A stretch of 64,000 nt of DNA, taken from contig NZ_CP030280.1 in the NCBI RefSeq assembly GCF_003287895.1, forward strand, positions 2,548,501 through 2,612,500. Reading direction: 5' to 3'. The stretch is from Blautia argi (GTDB lineage Bacteria; Bacillota; Clostridia; Lachnospirales; Lachnospiraceae). Shown here piece by piece: positions 37,476 to 44,575 of the stretch. A program made the translations under genes and the position numbers. Each line of letters begins with the position of its first letter. Position 1 is the first letter of the stretch. The notes beneath the pieces are model-generated. The model worked only from the letters and a program-made list of their open reading frames with translations, had not been told where the DNA came from and searched no databases.

Positions 37476-38183
37476 TTAAACTATAACATTTCCAGAGAAT
37501 AGCCCCAAAATAAACTCTCTCCCTAGTTGTGTAATTCTTCTATGATAAATTACTCTACCGTTATCAAGGACTTCCTGTTTAATCTCCTCGTATCCTAAGT
37601 TACTGTATTTAGAATACATAACCCACGTTCCATTGATATGGTACTGGATTTTCTTTTCTGACAACATTTTATTTAATTGAACCGCAGATTTCATGTTTAA
37701 TTCTTTTGCAATTTCTGTCATGGTATAGGTTTTGTTTATGTGGGTAAGAATTGCATTTTTCTTTTCTGCCTCTACTCTGGCAGTACGTTCTTCTTTTAAT
37801 TTTGTCAACAGTTCAATTCCAAAATCCGGATTGTTGAGGATATTGTCTATTACGTTGTCCGTAGCATAGATTCCGTGTTTACGAATGGAAGGAAGCACCT
37901 CATCGAATACCCAGGTTTCAAATCTTTCTGCCGATTCTAATTTGCTATGAGTAATCAGGCGGTACATGTCCCCTTCTCCAATGAAATTAACTTCCTGCAT
38001 TTTACCACTGATAAGGGTACTGTGTTTTACCGTAGCCCTACAATGCTGATTAATTGCATCATTTGGTCTTATATATCCTAATGCTTTCGCTACATCACTC
38101 GCCATAAAATATGGCTTCCCTTCCAGTTCTATTGTCCGTATCTGCCCAAATTCCCTGTTATTAAAAATCTGCAATTCTTTCAT
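37476..38183 (-). CDS. Phage antirepressor (BRO-N + KilAC domains)
   Basis: ATG 38183 with AAAGGA upstream gives 235 residues. The N-terminal BRO/Ant domain shows GQIRTIELEGKPYFMASDVAKALGY with bases 1-15 as a beta-hairpin start, and later ERFETWVFDEVLPSIRKHG. The C-terminal KilAC-type DNA-binding domain shows YTMTEIAKELNMKSAVQLN and RVIYHRRITQLGREFI. Such proteins counteract the phage repressor or act in lytic control. Its location downstream of the endolysin at the prophage end is common in Firmicute prophages. Confidence 0.88.
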   Translation of the reverse strand: MKELQIFNNREFGQIRTIELEGKPYFMASDVAKALGYIRPNDAINQHCRATVKHSTLISGKMQEVNFIGEGDMYRLITHSKLESAERFETWVFDEVLPSIRKHGIYATDNVIDNILNNPDFGIELLTKLKEERTARVEAEKKNAILTHINKTYTMTEIAKELNMKSAVQLNKMLSEKKIQYHINGTWVMYSKYSNLGYEEIKQEVLDNGRVIYHRRITQLGREFILGLFSGNVIV

Positions 38184-38259
38184 ATTCTGATTTTCCTTTC
38201 TGACGTTCACAAAAAATAAATAAGGCACAGCGTTATGCCATGCCTTATTTTAAAAAAAC

Positions 38260-39282
38260 TTATTTCACTCTGATTTTCTGCCCTGTGTAAATTTTGTTTG
38301 GGTCTGCAATCCCATTAAGTTGTGCTAAATGCTGATAGTTGGTACCATACTTGGCAGCAATACCAGAAAGAGTATCTCCGGATTTTACTGTATAATACTG
38401 CTCTGCCTGGTATGCTCCGCGAATATCTCCGTCATTTACCCAACACAAGTCGGCATCCAGGAGATACGGATTCCTTGCACCGGACTGGATTTTAGTGATT
38501 ACACCATGGTTTCTTGCCATTTTGCTTGCCTGAATTGCTTTGCTGATTGGGTCTGAAGAACTTGCATAGCAGGTGCTAAACACAATATGCTCTCCTACTT
38601 TGTGTTTGTGGGTAGGGGTTGCGGGCTTTGGTGGTTTCGGTGTTGGAGTATTACCTTTGCCTACATATTTATCCCATGCTGCTGCATCTCCATAGAAAAT
38701 AGAACAGTCCAGATTTCCACCGTGGCCGTCAATACGACCTGCAGACGTCCACTGCCATAAAGCCATAGTTTTCCAATATTTTACAGACGGTGCCGGTCCC
38801 GCGCCTGCCATATCCCAGTTATAATCTGGAACACTATCTTTGTACTTCGCACACCAGAGCCCATAATCCGCACCTGCCACAGCAGACCAGTCATATCTGT
38901 TCACTACGCTTTCACTCATGTAGATTAAAGGCTTACAGCCATACGCTTTTTCTACAAGCTGCAGCCATTTAAGCGCCCAGGCTACATTTGACGGATCCGT
39001 GTCTTCCCAGTCCAAAACGGGAATGGCTTTTCCAATATAGCCCTTTGTGTTCTTGATGAAGAACGCCGCCTCTGCTTCCGGAGTGTTTCCATTGGCATTT
39101 CTGGCAAAGTGGTACACTCCCAGCTTCTTCCCCAGTTTCAAGGCTTCCTGAAATTCCCCCTCACAATAAGGATTCACATAAGTACAACCTTCTGTCGCCT
39201 TTACAATTAATGCATCAAAACTCATGTTTCCCTGTGCCATATCTCCCTGATGTGATGCTGCGTCAATAACTCTTAAACTCAT
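38260..39282 (-). CDS. Endolysin: GH25 lysozyme with C-terminal LysM
   Basis: ATG 39282 with AAAGGAAG gives 340 residues. Residues 1 to about 200 are a GH25 muramidase barrel ([11 protein letters not shown] at the start; the DWEDTD acidic motif of the active site). A Pro/Thr/Lys linker leads to a middle segment of about 80 residues. The C-terminal LysM ([20 protein letters not shown], ending GQKIRVK) binds peptidoglycan. No signal peptide is present, so export relies on the holin encoded at 40042-40353. It cleaves N-acetylmuramyl bonds for host lysis. Confidence 0.92.
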   Translation of the reverse strand: MSLRVIDAASHQGDMAQGNMSFDALIVKATEGCTYVNPYCEGEFQEALKLGKKLGVYHFARNANGNTPEAEAAFFIKNTKGYIGKAIPVLDWEDTDPSNVAWALKWLQLVEKAYGCKPLIYMSESVVNRYDWSAVAGADYGLWCAKYKDSVPDYNWDMAGAGPAPSVKYWKTMALWQWTSAGRIDGHGGNLDCSIFYGDAAAWDKYVGKGNTPTPKPPKPATPTHKHKVGEHIVFSTCYASSSDPISKAIQASKMARNHGVITKIQSGARNPYLLDADLCWVNDGDIRGAYQAEQYYTVKSGDTLSGIAAKYGTNYQHLAQLNGIADPNKIYTGQKIRVK

Positions 39283-39351
39283 ATTATCTTCCTTTCTGCC
39301 GGTTGCGCCGGCGCAACAAAATAGAGAACCTGTTTCCAAGTTCTCTTTGCT

Positions 39352-39750
39352 TTATCTTCCAATATTCAATTTATTCATCAATGCTTCCTGAAGTACCTGG
39401 GAAAAATTCACCCCCATTGCTGTTGCTTCTTCATTCAGCCATTCCGGTATACTCAATGTCTTTTTCACTGCTTTTGAATTATGTTTCCGTAAATATTCCT
39501 GAATATCAAACTCCACAATCACAAGCGTTCCATCTTCTTCCTGGATTCTATCTATTTCAGAAGGTACTGGAATTTCCTCTTTCTCTTCTTTTCGATTTAC
39601 CAGGGCAAGACCCAAAGCCTCTACTGCCATTTCGTATGCCTGCTGCATATCATCTCCTTCAGTCAGACATTCAGGAATATCTGGAAATGAAATCCAGAAA
39701 CCGCCTTCTTCTGCTTTGTGAAAAATTGCCGGATAAAATAATTTGCCCAT
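39352..39750 (-). CDS. hicB: HicB-type antitoxin
   Basis: This 132-residue protein has the HicB partial RNase-H-like fold (FWISFPDIPECLTEGDDMQQA, then EMAVEALGLAL) and a C-terminal ribbon-helix-helix-like DNA-binding end (LSIPEWLNEEATAMGVNFSQ). It follows the HicA gene after 35 bp. It neutralises HicA and should autoregulate through the duplicated operator at 40005-40059. The pair sits between holin and endolysin, an unusual place. Confidence 0.92.
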   Translation of the reverse strand: MGKLFYPAIFHKAEEGGFWISFPDIPECLTEGDDMQQAYEMAVEALGLALVNRKEEKEEIPVPSEIDRIQEEDGTLVIVEFDIQEYLRKHNSKAVKKTLSIPEWLNEEATAMGVNFSQVLQEALMNKLNIGR

Positions 39751-39785
39751 ACGTAATACCTCCGTTTCTATTTCAGGCGCAGGGC

Positions 39786-39974
39786 TTATTTCAGCCCCGC
39801 TTGTTTGAGTATTGCCTGCTCCAATCCTTTTTTCATGGCTTTGGAGTGATAAGGAACCACCACTGTTTTTCCAGTAGACCGGTTCTTCATGGTAATATGA
39901 GAACCGTTTTGCCTGACTTCCTCAAACCCATTTTGCTTGAGATGTTTGACCATCTCTCTTGGTGTCATTGGCAT
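39786..39974 (-). CDS. hicA: HicA-type mRNA interferase toxin
   Basis: This is a 62-residue double-stranded-RNA-binding-fold toxin of typical HicA length. MTPREMVKHLKQNGFEEVRQ and the catalytic-His segment NGSHITMKN are diagnostic, followed by VVVPYHSKAMKKGLEQAIL. ATG 39974 has AAGGAG nine nt upstream. It cleaves mRNA when not bound by HicB. The toxin-first order matches typical hicAB operons. Confidence 0.93.
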   Translation of the reverse strand: MPMTPREMVKHLKQNGFEEVRQNGSHITMKNRSTGKTVVVPYHSKAMKKGLEQAILKQAGLK

Positions 39975-40004
39975 TTTATGTAACTCCTTTCCTTATCATG
40001 TTTC

Positions 40005-40059
40005 TATTTTATCACGTATTCTTACGTATGTCAATATTTTATCACGTATTTTTACGTAT
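40005..40059 (-). promoter_or_regulatory. Duplicated 25-bp operator upstream of hicAB
   Basis: Two copies of a 25-bp element (TATTTTATCACGTATT followed by C/T TTACGTAT) lie at 40005-40029 and 40035-40059, 30 bp apart, with one mismatch. Each contains two ACGTAT half sites. They lie directly before hicA, and the second overlaps the last codons of the holin gene. They are the expected binding sites for HicB. Confidence 0.75.
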
Positions 40060-40353
40060 CATTCTTTCTTTTTTTAACTGCTTTGCCATCTGGTTCACAT
40101 AGGTGCTCAATCCCGCCACCAGTACGCCTTGTGTCACTGCTATAAATACCGCCAGAGCGATTTCCTGGGCGTTGCTACACTGGCAGGTAGCGAATACATA
40201 CACTGCACTGATTACAATGCCAATACCTCCCAGAAGCAGGGGGATATACTTATCATTTACTGTCTGGGACTGTTTTAGCCACATACCGATAAAATAAAGG
40301 ACAATGGTTACTACAATCAGTTCTGGTTTTACATAAGTCATAATCTGTTCCAT
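40042..40353 (-). CDS. Phage holin
   Basis: The second ATG (40353) is preferred because GGAGG lies seven nt before it, giving 103 residues. Hydrophobic segments lie at about residues 8-27, 38-57 and 67-88, ending in a highly basic tail (KQLKKERMIRKNT), the classic holin layout. It lies in the lysis cassette just before hicAB and the endolysin. It makes membrane holes that release the signal-less endolysin. Confidence 0.8.
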   Translation of the reverse strand: MEQIMTYVKPELIVVTIVLYFIGMWLKQSQTVNDKYIPLLLGGIGIVISAVYVFATCQCSNAQEIALAVFIAVTQGVLVAGLSTYVNQMAKQLKKERMIRKNT

Positions 40354-40355
40354 AT

Positions 40356-40667
40356 TCATTCCTCCATATCATGTGCTTGTTTGTTTAGGTGTTTTTGTAT
40401 TCTGTTAATCGCTTCCGTTACCGGCCCATTGCACCCCTTTTCTTGCAAACCTTTCAAACATGCCAGCAATCCATACGTAATCAGGCACTGTTCTTCGTTT
40501 ATTTTGCGTATATCATCCTCATGCTGTTCTTGCAGCTTCTTTAGTTTTTTCTCTGTTTCATGGGGCTTTTGGTAAAATTTATAGATGGCAACTAAAAGAC
40601 CACCGATAACACCTATAGCACCTATGAGGCTTGCAAGCTTTAAAATTGTTTCGATATCAATATACAT
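40356..40667 (-). CDS. Small membrane-anchored phage lysis-module protein
   Basis: This 103-residue protein has one N-terminal membrane segment (residues 8-30) followed by a charged helical region (KKLKKLQEQHEDDIRKINEEQ). Similar proteins commonly precede holins in Firmicute phages. It may be a second holin, an antiholin or a spanin-like accessory. The stop is 2 bp before the preferred holin ATG at 40353. No specific family was recognised with confidence. Confidence 0.7.
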   Translation of the reverse strand: MYIDIETILKLASLIGAIGVIGGLLVAIYKFYQKPHETEKKLKKLQEQHEDDIRKINEEQCLITYGLLACLKGLQEKGCNGPVTEAINRIQKHLNKQAHDMEE

Positions 40668-40700
40668 ATTTTATTTCCTCTGCTTTGCTTATGATTTCAT

Positions 40701-40723
40701 AAAAATAAGACCCGTTAAGGTCC
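40701..40723 (-). terminator. Weak terminator between tail and lysis modules
   Basis: On the minus strand GGACC and GGGTC form a short 4-5 bp stem (40709-40722) followed by TTATTTTTAT. It falls after the XkdX-like gene and may attenuate transcription into the lysis genes. Confidence 0.35.
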
Positions 40724-40749
40724 TGCCCTGATTTCCATATGTTTTTCGC

Positions 40750-40851
40750 CTACTCTTTCAGCGCTGCTTCCACTTTGTTTCTCCACAATTTCGGTACGTC
40801 CTCAATAGTGATGGTACCGTCTTTGATTTTCATGGCATAAAATGCTACCAT
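40750..40851 (-). CDS. XkdX-like small phage protein
   Basis: A 33-residue ORF starts at ATG 40851, coupled to the preceding stop as TAATG, and ends with TAG at 40750-40752. The sequence (MVAFYAMKIKDGTITIEDVP, then KLWRNKVEAAL) matches the pattern of XkdX-type peptides, which follow tail-fibre or baseplate genes in Firmicute prophages. The role is unknown but the position is highly conserved. Confidence 0.75.
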   Translation of the reverse strand: MVAFYAMKIKDGTITIEDVPKLWRNKVEAALKE

Positions 40852-41222
40852 TACGCTTCACCCCCTACCATTCCTGCCAGATCTAAAATCGCCCCGTCCT
40901 GTACTGCCTGCTGCGCTTTAATTTCATCGATTTCTTTTTCCATTTCTGTTTTTTCCCGAATTCCGAATACCGCAATTACTTTCTTTTCCTGTGTGTAGTC
41001 CACAGATTTAAACAGGGGCGCTTCCAGTTTCATATCCTTGTAATCTCCGGTTACCTGCTCATTGCTCTTGTACTGTACGGCATCCAGATTTCCTGCTTTT
41101 GTAAGCGCTTCCGCTACTGCCTTTAAATCTGCAAAGTCTGGTACAATTACTTTGTTTTCTCCCAGGCTTGCTCCCGGGAGGAGCTCAAATTCTGTCTTGT
41201 CTGCAAAAATAATTTTTTCCAT
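40851..41222 (-). CDS. Phage tail-associated protein of unknown function (XkdW-like position)
   Basis: This 123-residue protein of beta-rich character (MEKIIFADKTEFELLPG) ends in a coiled segment (REKTEMEKEIDEIKAQQAVQDGAILDLA). It lies between the tail-fibre locus and the XkdX-like gene, the usual place of XkdW-like accessory proteins. AGAAAGG precedes the ATG. Function not recognised; possibly a fibre chaperone or baseplate accessory. Confidence 0.7.
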   Translation of the reverse strand: MEKIIFADKTEFELLPGASLGENKVIVPDFADLKAVAEALTKAGNLDAVQYKSNEQVTGDYKDMKLEAPLFKSVDYTQEKKVIAVFGIREKTEMEKEIDEIKAQQAVQDGAILDLAGMVGGEA

Positions 41223-41253
41223 AATTTTTCTTTCCTTTCTAAAAAATGATTAG

Positions 41254-41612
41254 GTATTAGTTTCTCCGTTAAAAGATGATTTGTCCGCGTCAATGTCATA
41301 CTCAGAGGGCAGCGGAAACGCTAATACAAATGTATTAAATAGTGGTACAAGTGGCATAAATGTGGAAAAATATGCCAGGTTGAAATGACTTTTTCAACAA
41401 AGACGATTTTAACCGATTATGCACTACTTTTTTCTGGATTGCCGAAAGCTGCATACAATCAAAACTTCTTTTTCCCTGCAACAGATTCAAACGGTAATTG
41501 CAAAAACGGAAATTTAGAGATTGGTGTAACTGGAGAGATCCACGAAAATTGGTACCACAAGCCAACTTCAGGCGTTAATGTTAAAACCGGTTTTACTTAT
41601 ATCACTCAATAA
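41254..41612 (+). pseudogene. Inverted alternative C-terminal cassette of the tail fibre (promoterless, frame interrupted)
   Basis: This is the only substantial plus-strand coding sequence in the late region. From the inverted repeat at 41268-41289 the frame reads LKDDLSASMSYSEGSGNAN and on to EKYAR near 41376. Resuming one base out of phase at about 41380, it reads TFSTKTILTDYALLFSGLP, FFFPATDSNG, GEIHENWYHKP, SVNVKTGFTYITQ and stops at 41612. That is typical tail-fibre tip sequence with no start signal of its own. It lies tail-to-tail with the fibre gene. Restoring one missing base near 41376-41384 would give one continuous cassette of about 106 residues. Confidence 0.75.
41268..41289 (+). 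repeat. Inverted repeat (left copy) bounding the tail-fibre cassettes
   Basis: A 22-nt segment beginning GTTAAAAGATGATTTG and ending TCCGCG matches the reverse complement of 41885-41906 at 21 of 22 positions. The single difference is A versus G. It is in the same codon phase as the copy inside the fibre gene. Candidate recombination site. Confidence 0.8.
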
Positions 41613-41641
41613 TGCCGGGTTGGAGGTGCAAGGATACTTTT

Positions 41642-42673
41642 TTATATTTTTGCATAAATCCAATGCATAAAAACATTGCTGTTTATCGCAAAATCCAGCC
41701 ATACCGTATATCCCCCTGTCCCGGCATTTTTATTAAATCCTTTGCAGCGTAGTTTAACATTACCAGATACTTCCTGCATATATACGGCAAGCATTTCGTA
41801 ACCGGACGGAATGGTTATATATCCGTAGGATTCACCATTCCCGCCGTCCTTGAAAGAGATATTTCCGGATTCGCTTACTATTTTCGCGGACAAACCATCT
41901 TTTAACTGCTTAACAGTCCTGGCATCTGCAACATATCCAGCCGTATTTGTCGTGAAGTTATTTGCCACTCCCTGAGATGCTGCACTACCTAATTTAGGCT
42001 TATTAGTAAGATTGTTGTAATTTTGCAGTGTTTCCGTGTTTTTTCCACCTACTGTAGCAGCATTTCCTCCCTCCGCAGGCAAAGAGGCAGGTTTATTCGT
42101 TAAATCGTTGTAACTTCCACTTGTCGCAACCGCCTTTAACGCCGGTCTGTTTGAAAGGTCGTTATAGTTTCCGGTAAAAGCTACTGTTTTGAATTTTTTT
42201 TCAGCAACCAGCATATCAATGCCCTCAATCGCTGTTCCATTAATCCTTACGCGGCAAAACGGCTTCTGTGATACAAACACCCCTGTTCTGATATCCGTAT
42301 TCTGATAAACCGGGTCCTCAGGGTTTGAAGATGCAGGAAGCCCGTTCACCACTTCAAAAGCTACCTCCTCAACTCCTGTTTCTTCATTCCTGGTATATTT
42401 TACTACTACGATATCTCTTCGCTGCATGCCCTGCGTTCCGGACTGTATGGTAATATTTTCAGATTCCCCGTATCCAATATATACCTCTCTTCCGTCAAAA
42501 ACCGCCACCCCGTCTTTGACTGTAATCTGGTTCGCGGTCTGGATTGCCACCGCCATTTTATTTCCTACCGGCAGAATAGCTGCTTCCCCAAAAATACCAC
42601 GGTTAAAGTCTGCCCACTGTTCTGCAGTGATATGGTCCCGGCCTTTATATCCGGTTACCAAATTCAGTGCCAT
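41642..42673 (-). CDS. Phage tail fibre / receptor-binding protein
   Basis: This 343-residue protein starts with a baseplate-attaching N-terminus (MALNLVTGYKGRDHITAEQW). A shaft follows with repeated YNDL(S/T)N(R/K)P motifs at about residues 170-225, typical of side-tail fibres. The tip (residues 264-343) follows the 22-bp inverted repeat at codons 256-263. An alternative tip is encoded downstream on the opposite strand. It probably binds the host surface, and the tip would define host range. Confidence 0.85.
   Translation of the reverse strand: MALNLVTGYKGRDHITAEQWADFNRGIFGEAAILPVGNKMAVAIQTANQITVKDGVAVFDGREVYIGYGESENITIQSGTQGMQRRDIVVVKYTRNEETGVEEVAFEVVNGLPASSNPEDPVYQNTDIRTGVFVSQKPFCRVRINGTAIEGIDMLVAEKKFKTVAFTGNYNDLSNRPALKAVATSGSYNDLTNKPASLPAEGGNAATVGGKNTETLQNYNNLTNKPKLGSAASQGVANNFTTNTAGYVADARTVKQLKDGLSAKIVSESGNISFKDGGNGESYGYITIPSGYEMLAVYMQEVSGNVKLRCKGFNKNAGTGGYTVWLDFAINSNVFMHWIYAKI
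41885..41906 (-). repeat. Inverted repeat (right copy) inside the tail-fibre gene
   Basis: This is the partner of 41268-41289, read on the minus strand as codons for QLKDGLSA. Inversion of 41268-41906 would swap the tip at residue 264 for the opposite-strand cassette without changing the reading frame at the junction. Confidence 0.8.
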
Positions 42674-42674
42674 T

Positions 42675-43655
42675 CTAACTCTCTCCTTCCACCTTATATT
42701 CTATTGTCAGAGTTTCATTTTCCACTTTTACAATCTTTTGCACAACCGGCTTTTGCAGATATACACCTGTTTCGTAATCCCGTCCGGCAATGATATCCCC
42801 AATCTGCAGGTCGGCCTCCTGAACACTCATACCCATGGTCTTTTTGCCCATCAGCTCCTGCAGTTTTTCCGTACCATTTTCAATTAAGTCCTCCATTCCT
42901 TCTGCACTACTGTAATCGTAAACAGCCGTACGCTCCAAAAGCCCGTTATAATATTTCTTATCCTGCCGTATACTGCCGTCCAACTGAGCGTACAGATGCG
43001 CCACCTGTCTGTCCTTCAGTTCTCCTTTTCCTAAGCAAATCAGGTGATTGATTCCCCGTCTGGATTCTTTGAGATTGATTGCAATTTTACTATCCTGTGA
43101 ATATTCAATCTCGCTGGATAAATTCCGGATAGGCACAGCAGAAAGTACAACAGAAAACGGCTCATTTGAGCCGCCTTGCTTTATCTCTATATGAATCCTG
43201 GCATTTCTCCTTAGAAGCATCTTCGTGAAGCCGGTGAGCGCATCTGTATAGCGGTCAAACTGGTAAGTGCCTACATCTACGCCACTGGGTTCTTCCGGAA
43301 TGGTAAACAGACCGTCAAAGGCACCATTCAGCACCTGTCGCATAACGTCATGAGCGTCCCCTTTGACAATCCTATAATCCTGTCCTGCCGGCGGTTCAAT
43401 GATAAATTCCTGTAAGAACCTTCGGAAAGAATTCCCCAGCCACTTTTCTTCTGCCTCATTTGTCCAGGAGTCCGTTTCCTCTATTAAAGCGCCGTATTCT
43501 GTCCCGGGACATATCAGATACATGCCAAAATCCAAAAGCCCTTTTTCACAGGTAATTTCCACGTCATTGGTATCCCCTATGTCAAAGTCAAGTATAGCGG
43601 AATCCGAAATCCTTCCTTTTTCCATTTTATCTGCTGAACAGATTATAAACTCCAT
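42675..43655 (-). CDS. Phage baseplate/tail protein, ReqiPepy6 Gp37-like
   Basis: This 326-residue protein follows Dit and precedes the fibre. Patterns such as DFDIGDTNDVEIT, YLICPGTEYGALIEE and ESRRGINHLICLGKGELKDR match the siphovirus Gp37-like family (tail-associated, Tal/hub position). It begins inside the end of the Dit gene (13-bp overlap). It probably forms the baseplate hub that connects the tail tube to the fibres. No lysin domain is visible. Confidence 0.75.
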   Translation of the reverse strand: MEFIICSADKMEKGRISDSAILDFDIGDTNDVEITCEKGLLDFGMYLICPGTEYGALIEETDSWTNEAEEKWLGNSFRRFLQEFIIEPPAGQDYRIVKGDAHDVMRQVLNGAFDGLFTIPEEPSGVDVGTYQFDRYTDALTGFTKMLLRRNARIHIEIKQGGSNEPFSVVLSAVPIRNLSSEIEYSQDSKIAINLKESRRGINHLICLGKGELKDRQVAHLYAQLDGSIRQDKKYYNGLLERTAVYDYSSAEGMEDLIENGTEKLQELMGKKTMGMSVQEADLQIGDIIAGRDYETGVYLQKPVVQKIVKVENETLTIEYKVEGES

Positions 43656-44575
43656 TTCGGTTCACTCCTTTCATCGTAAAGTATAATATCTACCCCGTAA
43701 GTTCCCGGCCAGCTAACCGTCTGTACTCCCGGAGGTATTTTTCGAAATACGGAATAGTCTTTTCTTCTGGCGTTATACAGGTTTGTTTCTTCTCCCAAGC
43801 GTCCGATTTTCTTTACCGTTCCGGCTGCGCTGTCGATAATCAGCCGCTCCCCTTCGTAAATTGTTGCATATACGGTATACGGGTGTCCTGCAATCTGGAT
43901 ATTAGGATTATCCACAAATCCATAGATGATCATGACGAAATCCGTGTCTGTAAAAGCCTCGTTATTTAGTGTCCTTCTTCCATGCGTCCCAACCAAATCA
44001 AACGGAAACCCAAACAGGGGATATGTGATTTTTAGATTAGATGGCTTCAAAAAATCAAATGGGAAATCTTTTACCACAGCTCCATGCCCGAGCAGTTCCC
44101 CTTCCAGTTTTTCCCCTGAAATATCTGGATTTTGGACGTCCCCTTCTACTGGTTTCTGTTGTGGAAGATAACGATGAGTAGTTTCCCTTCTCCAAAATGA
44201 ATTTGCTTCTATAATTCCCAGAGTGTTATCCATGGAATTGCAGCCGTATTCCCATTCTGTCTTTTCACTGGTATAGACGAAGCAAGAAAGGTAATACTCT
44301 CCAAAATAAAGCCTTCCTGGGGTATTCTTCAAAACATCTCTTTCAAAAGCCTGATGCAGCGTATTTATATTATGGGCGTATTCTTCCTCTGTCTTTCCGA
44401 AAACAGTAATGGTAAATTCTTTTTCCTGGACTGTTTTTCGTAGTTTCCCGATATGCCTACCTGATATTTCATACTCCCAGACATAATCCAAGAAATCCCC
44501 TGTCTGCATCCAGTAAGGGGGCTGGTCTAAATTTATAATCTCACTGCCTGTTCCAGTTTTATAATAAATCCTCAC
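43643..44575 (-). CDS. Distal tail protein (Dit)-like
   Basis: This 310-residue protein lies directly downstream of the tape measure, the standard Dit position, with a GTGA overlap. The N-terminal half is beta-rich (EYEISGRHIGKLRKTVQEKE; PGRLYFGEYYLSCFVYTSEK), as in the Dit ring domain. The C-terminal half resembles the galectin-like carrier domain. It caps the tail tube and organises the baseplate. Confidence 0.8.
   Translation of the reverse strand: MRIYYKTGTGSEIINLDQPPYWMQTGDFLDYVWEYEISGRHIGKLRKTVQEKEFTITVFGKTEEEYAHNINTLHQAFERDVLKNTPGRLYFGEYYLSCFVYTSEKTEWEYGCNSMDNTLGIIEANSFWRRETTHRYLPQQKPVEGDVQNPDISGEKLEGELLGHGAVVKDFPFDFLKPSNLKITYPLFGFPFDLVGTHGRRTLNNEAFTDTDFVMIIYGFVDNPNIQIAGHPYTVYATIYEGERLIIDSAAGTVKKIGRLGEETNLYNARRKDYSVFRKIPPGVQTVSWPGTYGVDIILYDERSEPKWSL

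Noticed and set aside
41385..41612. A separate 75-codon plus-strand gene inside the prophage late region.
   Set aside because: It has no ribosome binding site, continues sequence that begins at the inverted repeat one frame away, and reads as a tail-fibre tip. It is better explained as the inverted cassette than as an independent gene.
41254..42673. A diversity-generating retroelement acting on the tail fibre.
   Set aside because: No reverse transcriptase or template/variable repeat pair with adenine-biased differences was seen; the shared sequence is only 22 bp, in inverted orientation, with one A/G difference.
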